A DNA stretch of 64,000 bases, from the NCBI RefSeq assembly GCF_002097535.1, contig NZ_CP020772.1:1984001-2048000 (forward strand), in the 5' to 3' direction. Below the pieces are notes generated by a model, which saw only the letters and a list, made by a program, of their open reading frames with translations, was not told the origin of the DNA and ran no database searches. The position numbers and the translations under genes are program-made. Origin of the DNA: Halobacillus mangrovi. GTDB taxonomy: Bacteria > Bacillota > Bacilli > Bacillales > Halobacillaceae. Below are positions 8,910 through 18,284 of this stretch, piece after piece. Each line of letters opens with the position of its first letter. Positions within the stretch are counted from its first letter, which is position 1.

Positions 8910-10085
8910 ATGAAACGATTATCTATCATAAGCTTTGTTCTATTTAATCTGATATGTTTTCCATCGGTTTCGTTGGCTTCGACTTCATCTTCCACTTCAC
9001 CAGATGCAGTACCATCCATGCTAGATCATGTTTCAACAGAGGAGTTGGAAGCTAGCTGGAAAGAGTTGAATCAAAAATATGGTGAATATATCCCTACCTT
9101 CACTATGGATAACTTTAGGGAATATATCCAATCCGAAGGCTCAGTAAAATCGTCGGATTGGTTCTCTGGATTACTGAAATTTTTCTTTCACGAGCTGTTA
9201 GTGAATGGTAAACTCCTTGCTTCACTTTTGTTTCTTACTTTGTTCAGTACTTTGCTGCACTCGGTGCAATCCTCCTTTGAGAATTCAGTTGTAAGCAGAA
9301 TCGCATATTTGGTTATCTATCTGGTTTTGTTAACACTTGCACTGGAAAGTTTCCGTCAGGTCATTGGTTACACGCTTGATGCCATTGACCGCATGAGCAG
9401 CTTTATGATAGGACTTCTTCCTTTACTTTTAGGGATCATGGCTTCATTCAGTCATTTGATGTCGATTTCATTTTTCCATCCGATTATCGTTGCACTCGTG
9501 CAATCGAGCGGGCTTTTAGTTAAATACCTTCTGATCCCTTTGTTTGCATCTTCAGCACTGTTGTTGATCATCGGTGGGTTGAATGAAACCTATAAAGTTG
9601 ACCAGTTAGCTGAACTGCTTCGAAAGACAGGGCTCGCTGTAATGGGAATTTTTTTAACCATTTTCTTAGGGGTCATATCTGTCCAAGGCACGGTAACAGC
9701 CGTACAGGATGGGGTCACGATGAAGACAGCCCGGTTTGTCACAGGGAATTTTGTCCCTGTAGTAGGCCGCTTGTTTACGGATGCTACCGACACCATTCTT
9801 GGCGCATCCCTTGTTTTGAAAAACACCTTAGGAATTGCAGGGGTCGTCATACTTTTAGGCATAGCCATTTTCCCTGCTTTAAAAGTGTTTGCTATAGCCA
9901 TTATATATAAATTGGCAGCCGCCCTGCTGCAACCACTTGGAGACGGTCCAATTATAGAAGCAATGTCTGTAGTCAGCCGTCATATCATGTATGTGTTTGC
10001 GGCATTACTTATGGTATCAATGATGTTTTTTCTTGTCATCGTCATAATGGTCGCAGCTAGCAATATCACGATGATGGTGAGGTGA
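8910..10085 (+). CDS. spoIIIAE: Stage III sporulation protein AE
   Basis: The largest membrane protein of the channel. The 391-aa protein starts with a signal-peptide-like hydrophobic stretch (residues 4-24) followed by a Ser/Thr-rich linker. A soluble part precedes six to eight hydrophobic helices from about residue 95 to the end. Length and topology match SpoIIIAE. It follows spoIIIAD by 16 bp and precedes spoIIIAF by 9 bp. Confidence 0.93.
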   Translation: MKRLSIISFVLFNLICFPSVSLASTSSSTSPDAVPSMLDHVSTEELEASWKELNQKYGEYIPTFTMDNFREYIQSEGSVKSSDWFSGLLKFFFHELLVNGKLLASLLFLTLFSTLLHSVQSSFENSVVSRIAYLVIYLVLLTLALESFRQVIGYTLDAIDRMSSFMIGLLPLLLGIMASFSHLMSISFFHPIIVALVQSSGLLVKYLLIPLFASSALLLIIGGLNETYKVDQLAELLRKTGLAVMGIFLTIFLGVISVQGTVTAVQDGVTMKTARFVTGNFVPVVGRLFTDATDTILGASLVLKNTLGIAGVVILLGIAIFPALKVFAIAIIYKLAAALLQPLGDGPIIEAMSVVSRHIMYVFAALLMVSMMFFLVIVIMVAASNITMMVR

Positions 10086-10094
10086 GAGGGCTAA

Positions 10095-10700
10095 ATGATG
10101 AATATGTTTACAGAATGGATTACGAGGATCGTGCTTTTTCTTTTATTAGCTATGGTAGCTGATGCTCTTCTTCCATCAGGACTGATGAAAAAATATGCAC
10201 GTCTCGTTATGTCCATTTTACTGCTGCTCATTTTTTTAGGGCCACTCCTCCAAGTACTTAAAGTCGATCCGAATCAACTGATAAAATCAGCTGAATATTC
10301 TATGGATCAACAAGTAGACACCTTAGCTTTAGATGAAAGTATAGAAAAGAAGAAAAATGAAATAGTTGAGGGACAAGACGCATATAAATTAGAACAGGTT
10401 ACCCAAGCTTTAGCGAAAGAAATGGAAGAACCGCTTAAACAAGACCTCCACCTGCAGCTGGTCAACCTTGATATGAGCTTTCTGAACAAACCCTATCAAA
10501 TGGAGACACTGGACAAGCTGGTGGTGACACTAACTCCGGTAAAGGAGGAGGCACCGGTTGATGAAGTGAACATTTCGATCATGGATAAGCCCAGCTCTGA
10601 GGATAACAAAGAAGATGAAGAGGTTCGAGATTGGATTGCTGATCACTTGGACTTAAACAAAGATCAAATCGAGATCCGCTGGGAGGAAGAGGATGAGTAA
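10095..10700 (+). CDS. spoIIIAF: Stage III sporulation protein AF
   Basis: A 201-aa protein with two N-terminal transmembrane helices (about residues 10-28 and 35-55) and a charged soluble domain facing the intermembrane space, which in this family forms oligomeric rings. The Glu/Asp-rich end overlaps the start of spoIIIAG by 8 bp. Two adjacent ATG codons (10095, 10098) could serve as start. Confidence 0.92.
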   Translation: MMNMFTEWITRIVLFLLLAMVADALLPSGLMKKYARLVMSILLLLIFLGPLLQVLKVDPNQLIKSAEYSMDQQVDTLALDESIEKKKNEIVEGQDAYKLEQVTQALAKEMEEPLKQDLHLQLVNLDMSFLNKPYQMETLDKLVVTLTPVKEEAPVDEVNISIMDKPSSEDNKEDEEVRDWIADHLDLNKDQIEIRWEEEDE

Positions 10701-11310
10701 ATGGTGGAATAAACTTTTGCAACCTTTGTCTGGGAAAGAAGGCAGTAAAATAAGCAAGCCTAAATATGTGATTGGGTTAGGTCTAATCGGGGTGCTGTTT
10801 ATATTAACAAGCAATTGGTTCCAATCTTCAGGACAACCAGAGCCGGAAATGCCATCTCAAACATCATCTGAACAAAAAGCAGAAGCAGCAGATCCTGAAA
10901 TGACAGACTCCATTTCCTTACTGGAATCAGAATATGAAAAACAGCTTAAGCCTCTTTTGGAAAATATCGAAGGGGTCAGTGCGGTGGATATTATGATTAA
11001 TTTATCAGCTACACATGAAAAAGTGTATGACAAAAATTTAATTATAAGTAAACAAACCACACAGGAAACAGATAAGAATGGAGGGGAGCGGGAGATTGAG
11101 GATTATTCAAAGGAAGAGCAATTAGTCCTTGTCCGTCAAGGGGATCGTGAAGTCCCTTTATTGACCAAAACTCAAAAACCAGCTGTTAGCGGTGTATTTG
11201 TCACAGCTAAAGGGGTTGACCAAATGAAAGTGAAGGGATGGGTGGTCGAAGCAGTATCCAGGGTGCTTGATGTCCCTAGCCACAGAATTTCAGTATTGCC
11301 TAAACAATAA
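10693..11310 (+). CDS. spoIIIAG: Stage III sporulation protein AG
   Basis: Ring-forming component of the channel between mother cell and forespore. The 205-aa protein has one transmembrane helix (about residues 26-43), a low-complexity linker, then a ring-building domain with charged insertions. It ends in VLDVPSHRISVLPKQ, a typical SpoIIIAG finish. It starts ATG in an 8-bp overlap with spoIIIAF, behind GAGGAAGAGG. Confidence 0.93.
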   Translation: MSKWWNKLLQPLSGKEGSKISKPKYVIGLGLIGVLFILTSNWFQSSGQPEPEMPSQTSSEQKAEAADPEMTDSISLLESEYEKQLKPLLENIEGVSAVDIMINLSATHEKVYDKNLIISKQTTQETDKNGGEREIEDYSKEEQLVLVRQGDREVPLLTKTQKPAVSGVFVTAKGVDQMKVKGWVVEAVSRVLDVPSHRISVLPKQ

Positions 11311-11322
11311 GGAGGGTTTCTC

Positions 11323-11883
11323 TTGGTAAAAAAACAAACCGTATGGTTACTCACAATGTTAAGTCTTTTGATCGTTCTGAGTGTATATTACATGACGTCT
11401 CCTGATAATGGAGAGATGGCTTTCATACAAGAAGATGAATTTGCTGAAATGACCGAAGAAAAGAATGGTGCAGAAGGAATGGACGGGGTCGAGACCACTG
11501 GAGATGGTACTGTGATTTCCCAGGTATCAACGGATGAATTATTTGCAGCCATACGCTTGGACATGAAAAACGAACGCGATCAATTACAAGAACAGCTATC
11601 TGATATTGTGGCCTCGAGTAATTTCACAACACAAGAAAAGAACGAGGCGCTAGAAAAGATTGAAACGTTGAAAGAAACTCAATCGAAAGAATCCATATTA
11701 GAAAATACAATCCGGGCAAGTGCCGCTTATGAGGATGTATTAGTAAGAGCTGAAGAAGATACGGTTCATGTTACAGTGATGTCGGATGAGCTTTCAAAAA
11801 CAGAAACTAATCAGATCATCCAAATGGTTTCTGATGAGTTTGGTCAAAAAGAAGTGCAAGTCCAATTTCAGCCTGCAAGTTAA
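11323..11883 (+). CDS. spoIIIAH: Stage III sporulation protein AH
   Basis: Mother-cell membrane protein whose extracellular YscJ/FliF-like domain pairs with SpoIIQ from the forespore across the septum. At 186 aa it is shorter than the 218 aa of B. subtilis, mainly in the linker. It has an N-terminal helix (KKQTVWLLTMLSLLIVLSVY) and a ring-building domain from about residue 65. The start is TTG at 11323 behind GGAGGG, supported by the conserved KKQTVWLLTML opening. It is the last gene of the operon and is followed by a terminator. Confidence 0.93.
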   Translation: MVKKQTVWLLTMLSLLIVLSVYYMTSPDNGEMAFIQEDEFAEMTEEKNGAEGMDGVETTGDGTVISQVSTDELFAAIRLDMKNERDQLQEQLSDIVASSNFTTQEKNEALEKIETLKETQSKESILENTIRASAAYEDVLVRAEEDTVHVTVMSDELSKTETNQIIQMVSDEFGQKEVQVQFQPAS

Positions 11884-11889
11884 GGTTTT

Positions 11890-11924
11890 CCCTTCTGATC
11901 TGAATGGTCAGGGGGGATTTTTTT
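11890..11924 (+). terminator. Terminator of the spoIIIA operon
   Basis: A 9-bp stem with two G-U pairs (11890-11898 with 11908-11916) followed by seven T. Confidence 0.75.
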
Positions 11925-11978
11925 GTATAAAGCTATTAAGCAAAATCTTGCTAAATAAAACGCTTTCCAATCACCAAG

Positions 11979-12008
11979 TTGCAGTCAGGTACCATTATGT
12001 CGTAGAAT
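11979..12008 (+). promoter_or_regulatory. Candidate sigma-A promoter for accBC
   Basis: TTGCAG (11979-11984), an 18-bp spacer and TAGAAT (12003-12008), 60 bp before accB. It lies just after the sporulation operon terminator. Confidence 0.5.
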
Positions 12009-12067
12009 ATTAAGAGGAGTTTTTAGTACCAGTTATAAAAGAAATTATACATAAAGGGGTGCCAGAC

Positions 12068-12574
12068 ATGTTAAAGGTACAAGAAATTCGTGAAATTATT
12101 AAGTTAATCGACAAGTCAAATATTGATGAATTTTGTTATGAATCTGATGGAACAAAGGTTTCTATGAAGAAACAACAGGGACAGGTCGTCACAGAACCTG
12201 TACAAGTCCAGGAGACAGCTAAGCCGCAGCCAGCTCCACAACAAGAGCCGGCAGCAAAAGAACCTGTACAGCAAAAAGAAGAACCAGCTCAGAAACAGGA
12301 AGCACCTGAAAAAGAGCAGGGCAGCAGTGATTATGACCAAGAGATCACTTCGCCGATGGTCGGTACATTTTATCAATCTCCGTCACCTGAAGAAGGTCCT
12401 TACGTTAAAGAAGGCGATCAGGTAAAAGAAGATTCAGTCGTTTGTATTGTAGAAGCGATGAAATTATTCAATGAAATTGAAGCGGAAGTATCAGGTGAAA
12501 TCGTCGAAATTCTTGTCAAAGACGGTGAGTTAGTCGAATACGGCCAACCGTTGTTCCGCGTAAAGTCTAAATAA
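12068..12574 (+). CDS. accB: Biotin carboxyl carrier protein of acetyl-CoA carboxylase
   Basis: Carries the biotin that shuttles CO2 for malonyl-CoA synthesis, the first step of fatty-acid synthesis. The 168-aa protein has a conserved N-terminal region, a Pro/Gln/Glu-rich linker (about residues 40-80) and a biotinyl domain with the [11 protein letters not shown] motif holding the biotinylated Lys. ATG 12068 is chosen because AAAGGGGTG sits 6 nt upstream and [15 protein letters not shown] matches the family; the in-frame GTG at 12059 lies in that site. Confidence 0.95.
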   Translation: MLKVQEIREIIKLIDKSNIDEFCYESDGTKVSMKKQQGQVVTEPVQVQETAKPQPAPQQEPAAKEPVQQKEEPAQKQEAPEKEQGSSDYDQEITSPMVGTFYQSPSPEEGPYVKEGDQVKEDSVVCIVEAMKLFNEIEAEVSGEIVEILVKDGELVEYGQPLFRVKSK

Positions 12575-12589
12575 CGGGGGATGAGTTTT

Positions 12590-13945
12590 TTGATTAAAAA
12601 AGTATTGATTGCAAACAGAGGAGAAATCGCCGTTCGCATCATCCGTGCTTGTAAAGAGATGGGGATTGCGACGGTTGCGGTTTATTCTGAAGCAGATAAA
12701 GAAGCACTTCATGTCCAGCTTGCAGACGAGGCCTATTGTGTAGGACCTAAATTGAGTAAGGATAGTTACTTGAACTATACGAACATCCTGAGTCTTGCCA
12801 CACTTACTGAGGCAGATGCGATCCATCCGGGTTATGGTTTTCTCTCTGAAAACGCAGAGTTTGCTGAAATGTGCGAGGAATGCAATATTACTTTCATTGG
12901 CCCTTCCTCTTATGCGATTCAAAAAATGGGGACAAAAGATGTGGCCAGAGAAACCATGAGGGAAGCAGGCGTCCCGATCGTCCCTGGTTCTGAAGGAATC
13001 ATTAAAGACGAGAAAGACGGGCTGCAAGTAGCGGAAGAAATTGGCTATCCGGTTATTATTAAAGCGACAGCCGGAGGTGGAGGTAAAGGTATCCGTGTAG
13101 CCCGCGATGAAGAAGATCTTAAAAAAGGTATTCGTATGACCCAGCAAGAAGCTGAGACGGCATTCGGAAACCCAGGAGTATATATCGAGAAGTTTATCGA
13201 GAACTTCCGCCATGTCGAGATACAAGTACTCGCCGACAATCATGGCAATGCTGTCCATCTTGGAGAGCGAGATTGTACAATCCAGCGTCGTTTGCAAAAG
13301 TTAATTGAAGAGACCCCATCTCCAGCTATATCCGAAGACATGCGAGAAAAAATGGGGGATGCTGCTGTAAAAGCTGCTCTCGCTGTTAACTACTCTGGGG
13401 CAGGAACGGTTGAGTTCATTTTCGATAAAGAGGAAGAGAAGTTTTACTTCATGGAAATGAATACAAGAATTCAAGTAGAACACCCAGTTACAGAAATGGT
13501 GACTGGTGTAGATTTGATTAAAGAAATGCTCTTAGTCGCTAACAATGAGAAACTTTCCTTCAGCCAAGAAGAGATCGAGTTCGAAGGCTGGTCTATTGAA
13601 TGCCGAATAAACGCAGAAGATCCGTTCAAAGATTTTATGCCTTCAGCAGGAAAAATAGATATGTACCTACCGCCAGGCGGCCTTGGCGTACGGGTAGATT
13701 CAGCTGCTTATCCAGGATATATGATTCCACCTTATTATGATTCTATGGTCGCTAAGTTGATTACTTACGGAAGAGATCGTGACGAAGCGATTCGTAGAAT
13801 GAGACGAGCTCTAGACGAATTTGTTATTGAAGGTATTCATACCACCATTCCATTTCATCAGCGTATGATGGAACATGAAATCTTTGTTGGTGGTGACTTT
13901 AATACGAAGTTCTTAGAGAAATATACTATAATGAAAGACGAATAA
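12590..13945 (+). CDS. accC: Biotin carboxylase subunit of acetyl-CoA carboxylase
   Basis: ATP-dependent carboxylation of the biotin on AccB. The 451-aa protein has the biotin carboxylase N-domain ([17 protein letters not shown]), an ATP-grasp domain with the glycine loop GGGGKGIRV and the [14 protein letters not shown] active-site segment, and a C-terminal domain. I prefer the TTG at 12590: it gives the family start [12 protein letters not shown] and is spaced 5-6 nt from GGGGGATGAG. The ATG at 12581 is directly against that site. Confidence 0.93.
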   Translation: MIKKVLIANRGEIAVRIIRACKEMGIATVAVYSEADKEALHVQLADEAYCVGPKLSKDSYLNYTNILSLATLTEADAIHPGYGFLSENAEFAEMCEECNITFIGPSSYAIQKMGTKDVARETMREAGVPIVPGSEGIIKDEKDGLQVAEEIGYPVIIKATAGGGGKGIRVARDEEDLKKGIRMTQQEAETAFGNPGVYIEKFIENFRHVEIQVLADNHGNAVHLGERDCTIQRRLQKLIEETPSPAISEDMREKMGDAAVKAALAVNYSGAGTVEFIFDKEEEKFYFMEMNTRIQVEHPVTEMVTGVDLIKEMLLVANNEKLSFSQEEIEFEGWSIECRINAEDPFKDFMPSAGKIDMYLPPGGLGVRVDSAAYPGYMIPPYYDSMVAKLITYGRDRDEAIRRMRRALDEFVIEGIHTTIPFHQRMMEHEIFVGGDFNTKFLEKYTIMKDE

Positions 13946-13963
13946 GTAAAAGGGGTGGTCGTT

Positions 13964-14368
13964 GTGAACGAGAAGCAATTGTTGAATGTGACAGATGGGT
14001 CTACACTAGGCAATATTGAGATTGCTCCTGAAGTAATTGAAGTGATTGCGGGCATTGCCGTTTCTGAAGTTGCTGGTGTCGCTTCAATGAGAGGCAACTT
14101 TGCTTCCGGTGTCGCAGAGCGCTTAGGAAAAAAAGATCATGGAAAAGGTGTAAAGGTCGAGTTGACTGAAGACGGTATCCTAATCGATGCTTATGTTGTC
14201 ATGGACTATGGGATCTCTATTCCGGATACGGCACAAAAAATCCAAGATAATACAAGGCAGGCTCTAAAAAACATGACCGCACTTGAGATTAACGAAATCA
14301 ATGTTCATGTTGTCGGTGTGAAAATGGAGTCTAAGGAAGAAGAAATCGAAACACAAGATTATCAATAA
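13964..14368 (+). CDS. yqhY: Asp23/Gls24 family protein YqhY
   Basis: Small protein widely clustered with acc genes in Firmicutes. In B. subtilis it is tied to acetyl-CoA carboxylase homeostasis, but the biochemical role is not settled. The 134-aa product carries the Asp23 core (GNIEIAPEVIEVIAGIA, then VELTEDGILIDAYVVMDYG). GTG 13964 is favoured over GTG 13955 because AAAAGGGGTGG ends just before it. It closes the accB-accC-yqhY unit and is followed by a terminator. Confidence 0.9.
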   Translation: MNEKQLLNVTDGSTLGNIEIAPEVIEVIAGIAVSEVAGVASMRGNFASGVAERLGKKDHGKGVKVELTEDGILIDAYVVMDYGISIPDTAQKIQDNTRQALKNMTALEINEINVHVVGVKMESKEEEIETQDYQ

Positions 14369-14372
14369 GAAT

Positions 14373-14406
14373 AAGCCGGAGAGGGAAAACCCTTTCTGGC
14401 TTTTTT
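14373..14406 (+). terminator. Terminator of accB-accC-yqhY
   Basis: A 13-bp stem with two G-U pairs (14373-14385 with 14390-14402), an AAAA loop and a T run. Confidence 0.88.
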
Positions 14407-14441
14407 CTATGAGTTCTATTCTCACTAATGCGACAATTTAG

Positions 14442-14469
14442 TTGGGAATAGCTTTTATTATAGTAAAAT
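14442..14469 (+). promoter_or_regulatory. Candidate sigma-A promoter for nusB operon
   Basis: TTGGGA (14442-14447), 16-bp spacer, TAAAAT (14464-14469), 41 bp before nusB and after the yqhY terminator. It would drive nusB-folD-xseA-xseB-ispA and possibly beyond. Confidence 0.45.
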
Positions 14470-14509
14470 GTTATTATGCTAACGGATATTACCTTAAAGG
14501 AGAATGAAC

Positions 14510-14887
14510 ATGAAACGACGCACAGCCCGAGAAAAAGCTTTCCAAGCTCTATTTCAAATCAATAATAGCGATATTGATACGGATGAAGCTATCCAGCATG
14601 TAGTAGAAGAACCGGTCGTAGATGCTTTTCTGCATGACCTTGTCCACGGGGTAATGAATCATCGATCTGAAATTGACGATCGGATTTCGAGCAACCTTGA
14701 AAACTGGTCTTTTAACAGGCTGCCTAAGGTTGAGAAAACAGTGTTGCGTATGGCTGCTTATGAAATGAAGTATAAAGAAGATGTGCCAGCACAGGTGGCT
14801 ATCAATGAAGCTGTAGAGCTTGCGAAAATCTTTGGCGAAGAAGATTCAGGTAAATTCGTCAATGGTGTCTTATCAAAAATGGTATAA
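14510..14887 (+). CDS. nusB: Transcription antitermination factor NusB
   Basis: Binds boxA RNA with S10 (NusE) and promotes full-length rRNA transcription. The 125-aa all-helical protein starts MKRRTAREKAFQALFQ and contains the KVEKTVLRMAAYEM segment and the ending AIELAK-like AVELAKIFGEEDSGKFVNG. ATG 14510 is 7 nt from AAAGGAG, better than ATG 14504. Confidence 0.96.
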   Translation: MKRRTAREKAFQALFQINNSDIDTDEAIQHVVEEPVVDAFLHDLVHGVMNHRSEIDDRISSNLENWSFNRLPKVEKTVLRMAAYEMKYKEDVPAQVAINEAVELAKIFGEEDSGKFVNGVLSKMV

Positions 14888-14910
14888 AAATACAGAGGGG
14901 GAACTAGAGA

Positions 14911-15765
14911 ATGTCAGCTGAAGTCATTTATGGGAAACAGTTAGCCGAAGAATTGCGTCAAGAGATGAAAAAGGAAGTCAGCGAGCTGCACAAGCATAAC
15001 ATTCATCCGAAGTTGGTTGTCGTAATTATTGGACAAGACCCTGCATCTATGTCCTATGTTAAGGGAAAGCAGCGAGCTTCTGAGAAGATAGGATTAGATT
15101 CTGAATTAATGGAGCTTCCAGAATCAACTTCAGAAAAAGAACTTCTGGACTTAATTGATCAACTCAATCAGGATCAGACTGTTCATGGTATTCTCGTCCA
15201 ATTGCCATTGCCGAATCATATTGAAGATCAAAAAGTGATCGAAGCGATTAACCCTGAAAAAGATGTGGACGGGTTTCACCCAATTAATGTCGGGCGTTTG
15301 CTGACTGGACAAGAAACGTTTTATCCTTGTACACCTTACGGAATCATGGTGATGCTGAAGCGCGCGAATATCACTATTGAAGGAAAGCATGTCGTCATAA
15401 TCGGGCGGAGTAATCTAGTTGGTAAGCCTGTAGGACAACTTTTGCTAAATGAAAATGCAACAGTTACTCACTGTCACTCCAGAACGAAAAATCTTCGTGA
15501 CCATACTAAACAAGCAGATATCTTAATTGTAGCGGCAGGTAAGGCTGGTTTGATTTCAGGTGATGATATTGAAGAAGGTACAATCGTTATTGATGTGGGT
15601 GTCAACCGTGTGGATGGAAAATTAACTGGAGACGTAGACTTTGAATCTGCAAGCGAAAAAGCTTCCCATATTACACCTGTACCAAAGGGAGTAGGTCCGA
15701 TGACGATTACAATGCTTCTTCATAACACGATAAAAGCAGCGAAAAGGATCCACAATCATCAATAA
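14911..15765 (+). CDS. folD: Bifunctional methylenetetrahydrofolate dehydrogenase/cyclohydrolase
   Basis: Interconverts 5,10-methylene- and 10-formyl-tetrahydrofolate for one-carbon metabolism. The 284-aa protein has the FolD signatures: catalytic-lysine motif YVKGKQRASEKIG, QLPLPNHI, DGFHPINVGRL, the Rossmann GRSNLVGKPVGQLL, and the end VTPVPKGVGPMT-like ITPVPKGVGPMTITML. A GAGGGGG ribosome site precedes ATG. It lies in the nusB-ispA run. Confidence 0.97.
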   Translation: MSAEVIYGKQLAEELRQEMKKEVSELHKHNIHPKLVVVIIGQDPASMSYVKGKQRASEKIGLDSELMELPESTSEKELLDLIDQLNQDQTVHGILVQLPLPNHIEDQKVIEAINPEKDVDGFHPINVGRLLTGQETFYPCTPYGIMVMLKRANITIEGKHVVIIGRSNLVGKPVGQLLLNENATVTHCHSRTKNLRDHTKQADILIVAAGKAGLISGDDIEEGTIVIDVGVNRVDGKLTGDVDFESASEKASHITPVPKGVGPMTITMLLHNTIKAAKRIHNHQ

Positions 15766-15777
15766 GGGGATTTTTGT

Positions 15778-17133
15778 GTGAACGATCAATATCTTACGGT
15801 TACAGCGTTAACTAAATATATAAAACGTAAACTCTCGAGCGATCAACATTTAAAAAATGTTTGGCTGAGAGGGGAAATCTCTAATTTCAAACATCATAGC
15901 CGCGGGCACATGTATTTGTCTTTAAAGGATGAGCAAGCACGCATTCAAGCCGTGATGTTTGCAGGGAATAATCGAAACCTCAAATTCACTCCTGAAAATG
16001 GCATGAACGTCTTAGTCAGAGGAGAGATCAACGTTTATGAACCAATGGGGCAGTATCAACTGTATATCCAAGATATGCAGCCTGACGGAATAGGAGCCCT
16101 TTACCTTGCTTTTGAGCAGCTGAAGGAGAAGCTTGGCAAAGAAGGACTATTCTCTGTGGAGCGAAAAAAAGCAATTCCTACATACCCTAATCATATTGCA
16201 GTGATCACCTCACCGACAGGAGCGGCAGTCCGAGATGTATTAACGACGATCAAAAGGAGATACCCGATTGTTCCTGTGTCAATTCTTCCAGTTTTAGTTC
16301 AAGGAGACAGGGCACCATTTTCGATTGTTAGAGCCATTGAATATGCGAATGAAAAGTTAGATGCAGATGTGTTAATCGTCGGCAGGGGTGGAGGTTCAAT
16401 CGAAGACTTATGGGCGTTCAACGAGGAAGTTGTGGCCAGAGCGATTGCCAATTCAAGAATCCCTGTCATCTCCGCTGTGGGGCACGAAACGGACACGACA
16501 ATCAGTGATTTTGTTGCGGATATAAGGGCTGCAACTCCAACCGGCGCTGCGGAACTTGCTGTACCTTCAATCATTGAGCTCCAGGAACAAATTCAGTCGT
16601 TAAAGCATAGGATTAGGCGGGCGATGGAAACAAAACAAACAAGTGAAAGACAAAGACTGTTTCGCCTTGAGAAATCTTATGCCTTCAAATACCCCGAACA
16701 ATTGATGAAACAAAAAGAACAGGATCTGGATCGCCTTCTTGAAAGACTCTCTAAGCAAATGGTCATCCATCACGAACAAAGAAGAGAAAAAGTGTCTAAT
16801 TTACAAAACCGTTTATTCGTTCAAGGACCAGGAGCTCAAATCAAAGAAGGACGTCATCGCCTGCAAAGCAATACTAAACAGCTTCACGCAAGATTTGAAG
16901 ATGTTAGAAATGCTAAACGAGACCAATTCAGAGTGAACTTGGAAAAGTTATCTTTACTGAATCCTTTAGAGATCATGAAGCGGGGGTACGCCATCCCCTT
17001 CTCTGAAAAGGGAGAAGTTATAAAAAAAGTGAGTCAGGTCAAGAAAGGCAGTAACCTTTCTTTGAAGATGCATGGTGGCTCAGTAGACTGTAATGTGTTG
17101 GATGTAGAGGAGGATAAACATGACAGAGAGTAA
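15778..17133 (+). CDS. xseA: Exodeoxyribonuclease VII large subunit
   Basis: Catalytic subunit of the single-strand-specific nuclease ExoVII. The 451-aa protein has an N-terminal OB-fold (about residues 5-105), the catalytic core with [35 protein letters not shown] and [16 protein letters not shown], then a long coiled-coil region that binds XseB. It starts GTG at 15778 behind AAGGGGA. The stop overlaps xseB by 14 bp. Confidence 0.95.
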   Translation: MNDQYLTVTALTKYIKRKLSSDQHLKNVWLRGEISNFKHHSRGHMYLSLKDEQARIQAVMFAGNNRNLKFTPENGMNVLVRGEINVYEPMGQYQLYIQDMQPDGIGALYLAFEQLKEKLGKEGLFSVERKKAIPTYPNHIAVITSPTGAAVRDVLTTIKRRYPIVPVSILPVLVQGDRAPFSIVRAIEYANEKLDADVLIVGRGGGSIEDLWAFNEEVVARAIANSRIPVISAVGHETDTTISDFVADIRAATPTGAAELAVPSIIELQEQIQSLKHRIRRAMETKQTSERQRLFRLEKSYAFKYPEQLMKQKEQDLDRLLERLSKQMVIHHEQRREKVSNLQNRLFVQGPGAQIKEGRHRLQSNTKQLHARFEDVRNAKRDQFRVNLEKLSLLNPLEIMKRGYAIPFSEKGEVIKKVSQVKKGSNLSLKMHGGSVDCNVLDVEEDKHDRE

Positions 17134-17359
17134 GGAAGAATTAAGCTTTGAACAAGCTATGGATCAACTGGAAGACCTTGTCGAAAAGCTTGAGACGGGT
17201 GAGGTTCCACTCGAAAAAGCAATTCAATATTATCAGGAAGGCATGAAGCTTTCTAAAGTCTGCAATGAAAAACTTGGGAACGTTGAAAAACAGATGCAGC
17301 AAATTATGAATGAGCATGGAGAATTCGAACCGTTTTCCATTCAGGAGGAAGACTCGTGA
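17120..17359 (+). CDS. xseB: Exodeoxyribonuclease VII small subunit
   Basis: The 79-aa helical partner of XseA, with the family core [20 protein letters not shown] and [13 protein letters not shown]. It overlaps xseA upstream and the GTG of ispA downstream by 4 bp, so the three genes are tightly coupled. Confidence 0.96.
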   Translation: MTESKEELSFEQAMDQLEDLVEKLETGEVPLEKAIQYYQEGMKLSKVCNEKLGNVEKQMQQIMNEHGEFEPFSIQEEDS

Positions 17360-18234
17360 GCTTGACTGAATACTTGGCCGAGAAACGTGAGCTTATAAAT
17401 GAACAATTAAAGCTCTATGTCAGGGATTATACGACACCTGGAAGGCTTCAAGATGCCATGCTGTACTCTATCGATGCAGGAGGGAAGCGGCTTAGACCAA
17501 TCTTGCTATTGGCAACTGCTAAAGCATTTGGAGCTGCAGAAGAAAAAGCAGTCGCCGTAGCTTGCAGTCTTGAAATGATTCACACCTATTCCCTTATCCA
17601 TGATGATCTTCCAGCTATGGATGATGACGATGTCAGACGTGGGTTGCCTACCAATCATCGTCGATTTGATGAAGCAACGGCCATTTTGGCAGGTGATGCT
17701 CTTCTGACCTTAAGTTCACAAATTATCGTAGAAGATGTACACCTGACAGATAAGGAAAAAGTATATCTTGTTCGCGAACTTTCTAAAGCAAGTGGTCCAA
17801 AGGGTATGGTTGAAGGGCAAATGATGGACATGCTCAGTGAAGATAAACAGATTTCTATAACAGAACTTGAACATATTCATAAGAATAAAACTGGGCAATT
17901 GCTTAGGTTTTCCATCATTGCCGGGGCCTTCCTTGGCAATGCCAGTGAAACCAGCTTAGTTGAAATGAAAAAAATGGGGAATGCGCTCGGCCTAATTTTT
18001 CAGATTCAAGATGATATTTTAGATGTGACAGGTGATGCGGAGGTTATGGGCAAACCTATTGGAAGTGATGAAGGAAACAATAAAAGTACTTACCCTAGTT
18101 TATTGGGGCTTGAAGGCGCTAAATCACAAAAAGAACAATATTTGATGACCGCGCAGGAGGCATTGGCCAATGCTGGTGTTGACCAGACAGTATTATCAGA
18201 GCTTATTGACTATTTAAGCAGCCGTGATCATTGA
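17356..18234 (+). CDS. ispA: Farnesyl diphosphate synthase (geranyltranstransferase)
   Basis: Chain-length polyprenyl synthase that joins isopentenyl diphosphate to allylic substrates to make farnesyl diphosphate. The 292-aa protein carries the first Asp-rich motif [10 protein letters not shown] (about residues 83-92), GGKRLRP, and the second Asp-rich motif QIQDDILD. It starts GTG 17356, 6 nt after AGGAGGA, overlapping the xseB stop. The next 600 bp hold the OLE RNA rather than a protein gene. Confidence 0.95.
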   Translation: MSLTEYLAEKRELINEQLKLYVRDYTTPGRLQDAMLYSIDAGGKRLRPILLLATAKAFGAAEEKAVAVACSLEMIHTYSLIHDDLPAMDDDDVRRGLPTNHRRFDEATAILAGDALLTLSSQIIVEDVHLTDKEKVYLVRELSKASGPKGMVEGQMMDMLSEDKQISITELEHIHKNKTGQLLRFSIIAGAFLGNASETSLVEMKKMGNALGLIFQIQDDILDVTGDAEVMGKPIGSDEGNNKSTYPSLLGLEGAKSQKEQYLMTAQEALANAGVDQTVLSELIDYLSSRDH

Positions 18235-18249
18235 TCTAATGGTTTTAGA

Positions 18250-18278
18250 TTGAGTGCTTAAAGGGAATATGATATATT
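18250..18278 (+). promoter_or_regulatory. Sigma-A-like promoter directly before the OLE RNA
   Basis: TTGAGT (18250-18255), exactly 17 bp, TATATT (18273-18278), starting 15 bp after the ispA stop. The predicted transcription start near 18285 is 3-6 nt before the 5' strand of the RNA's closing helix. Confidence 0.6.
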
Positions 18279-18284
18279 AAGATT

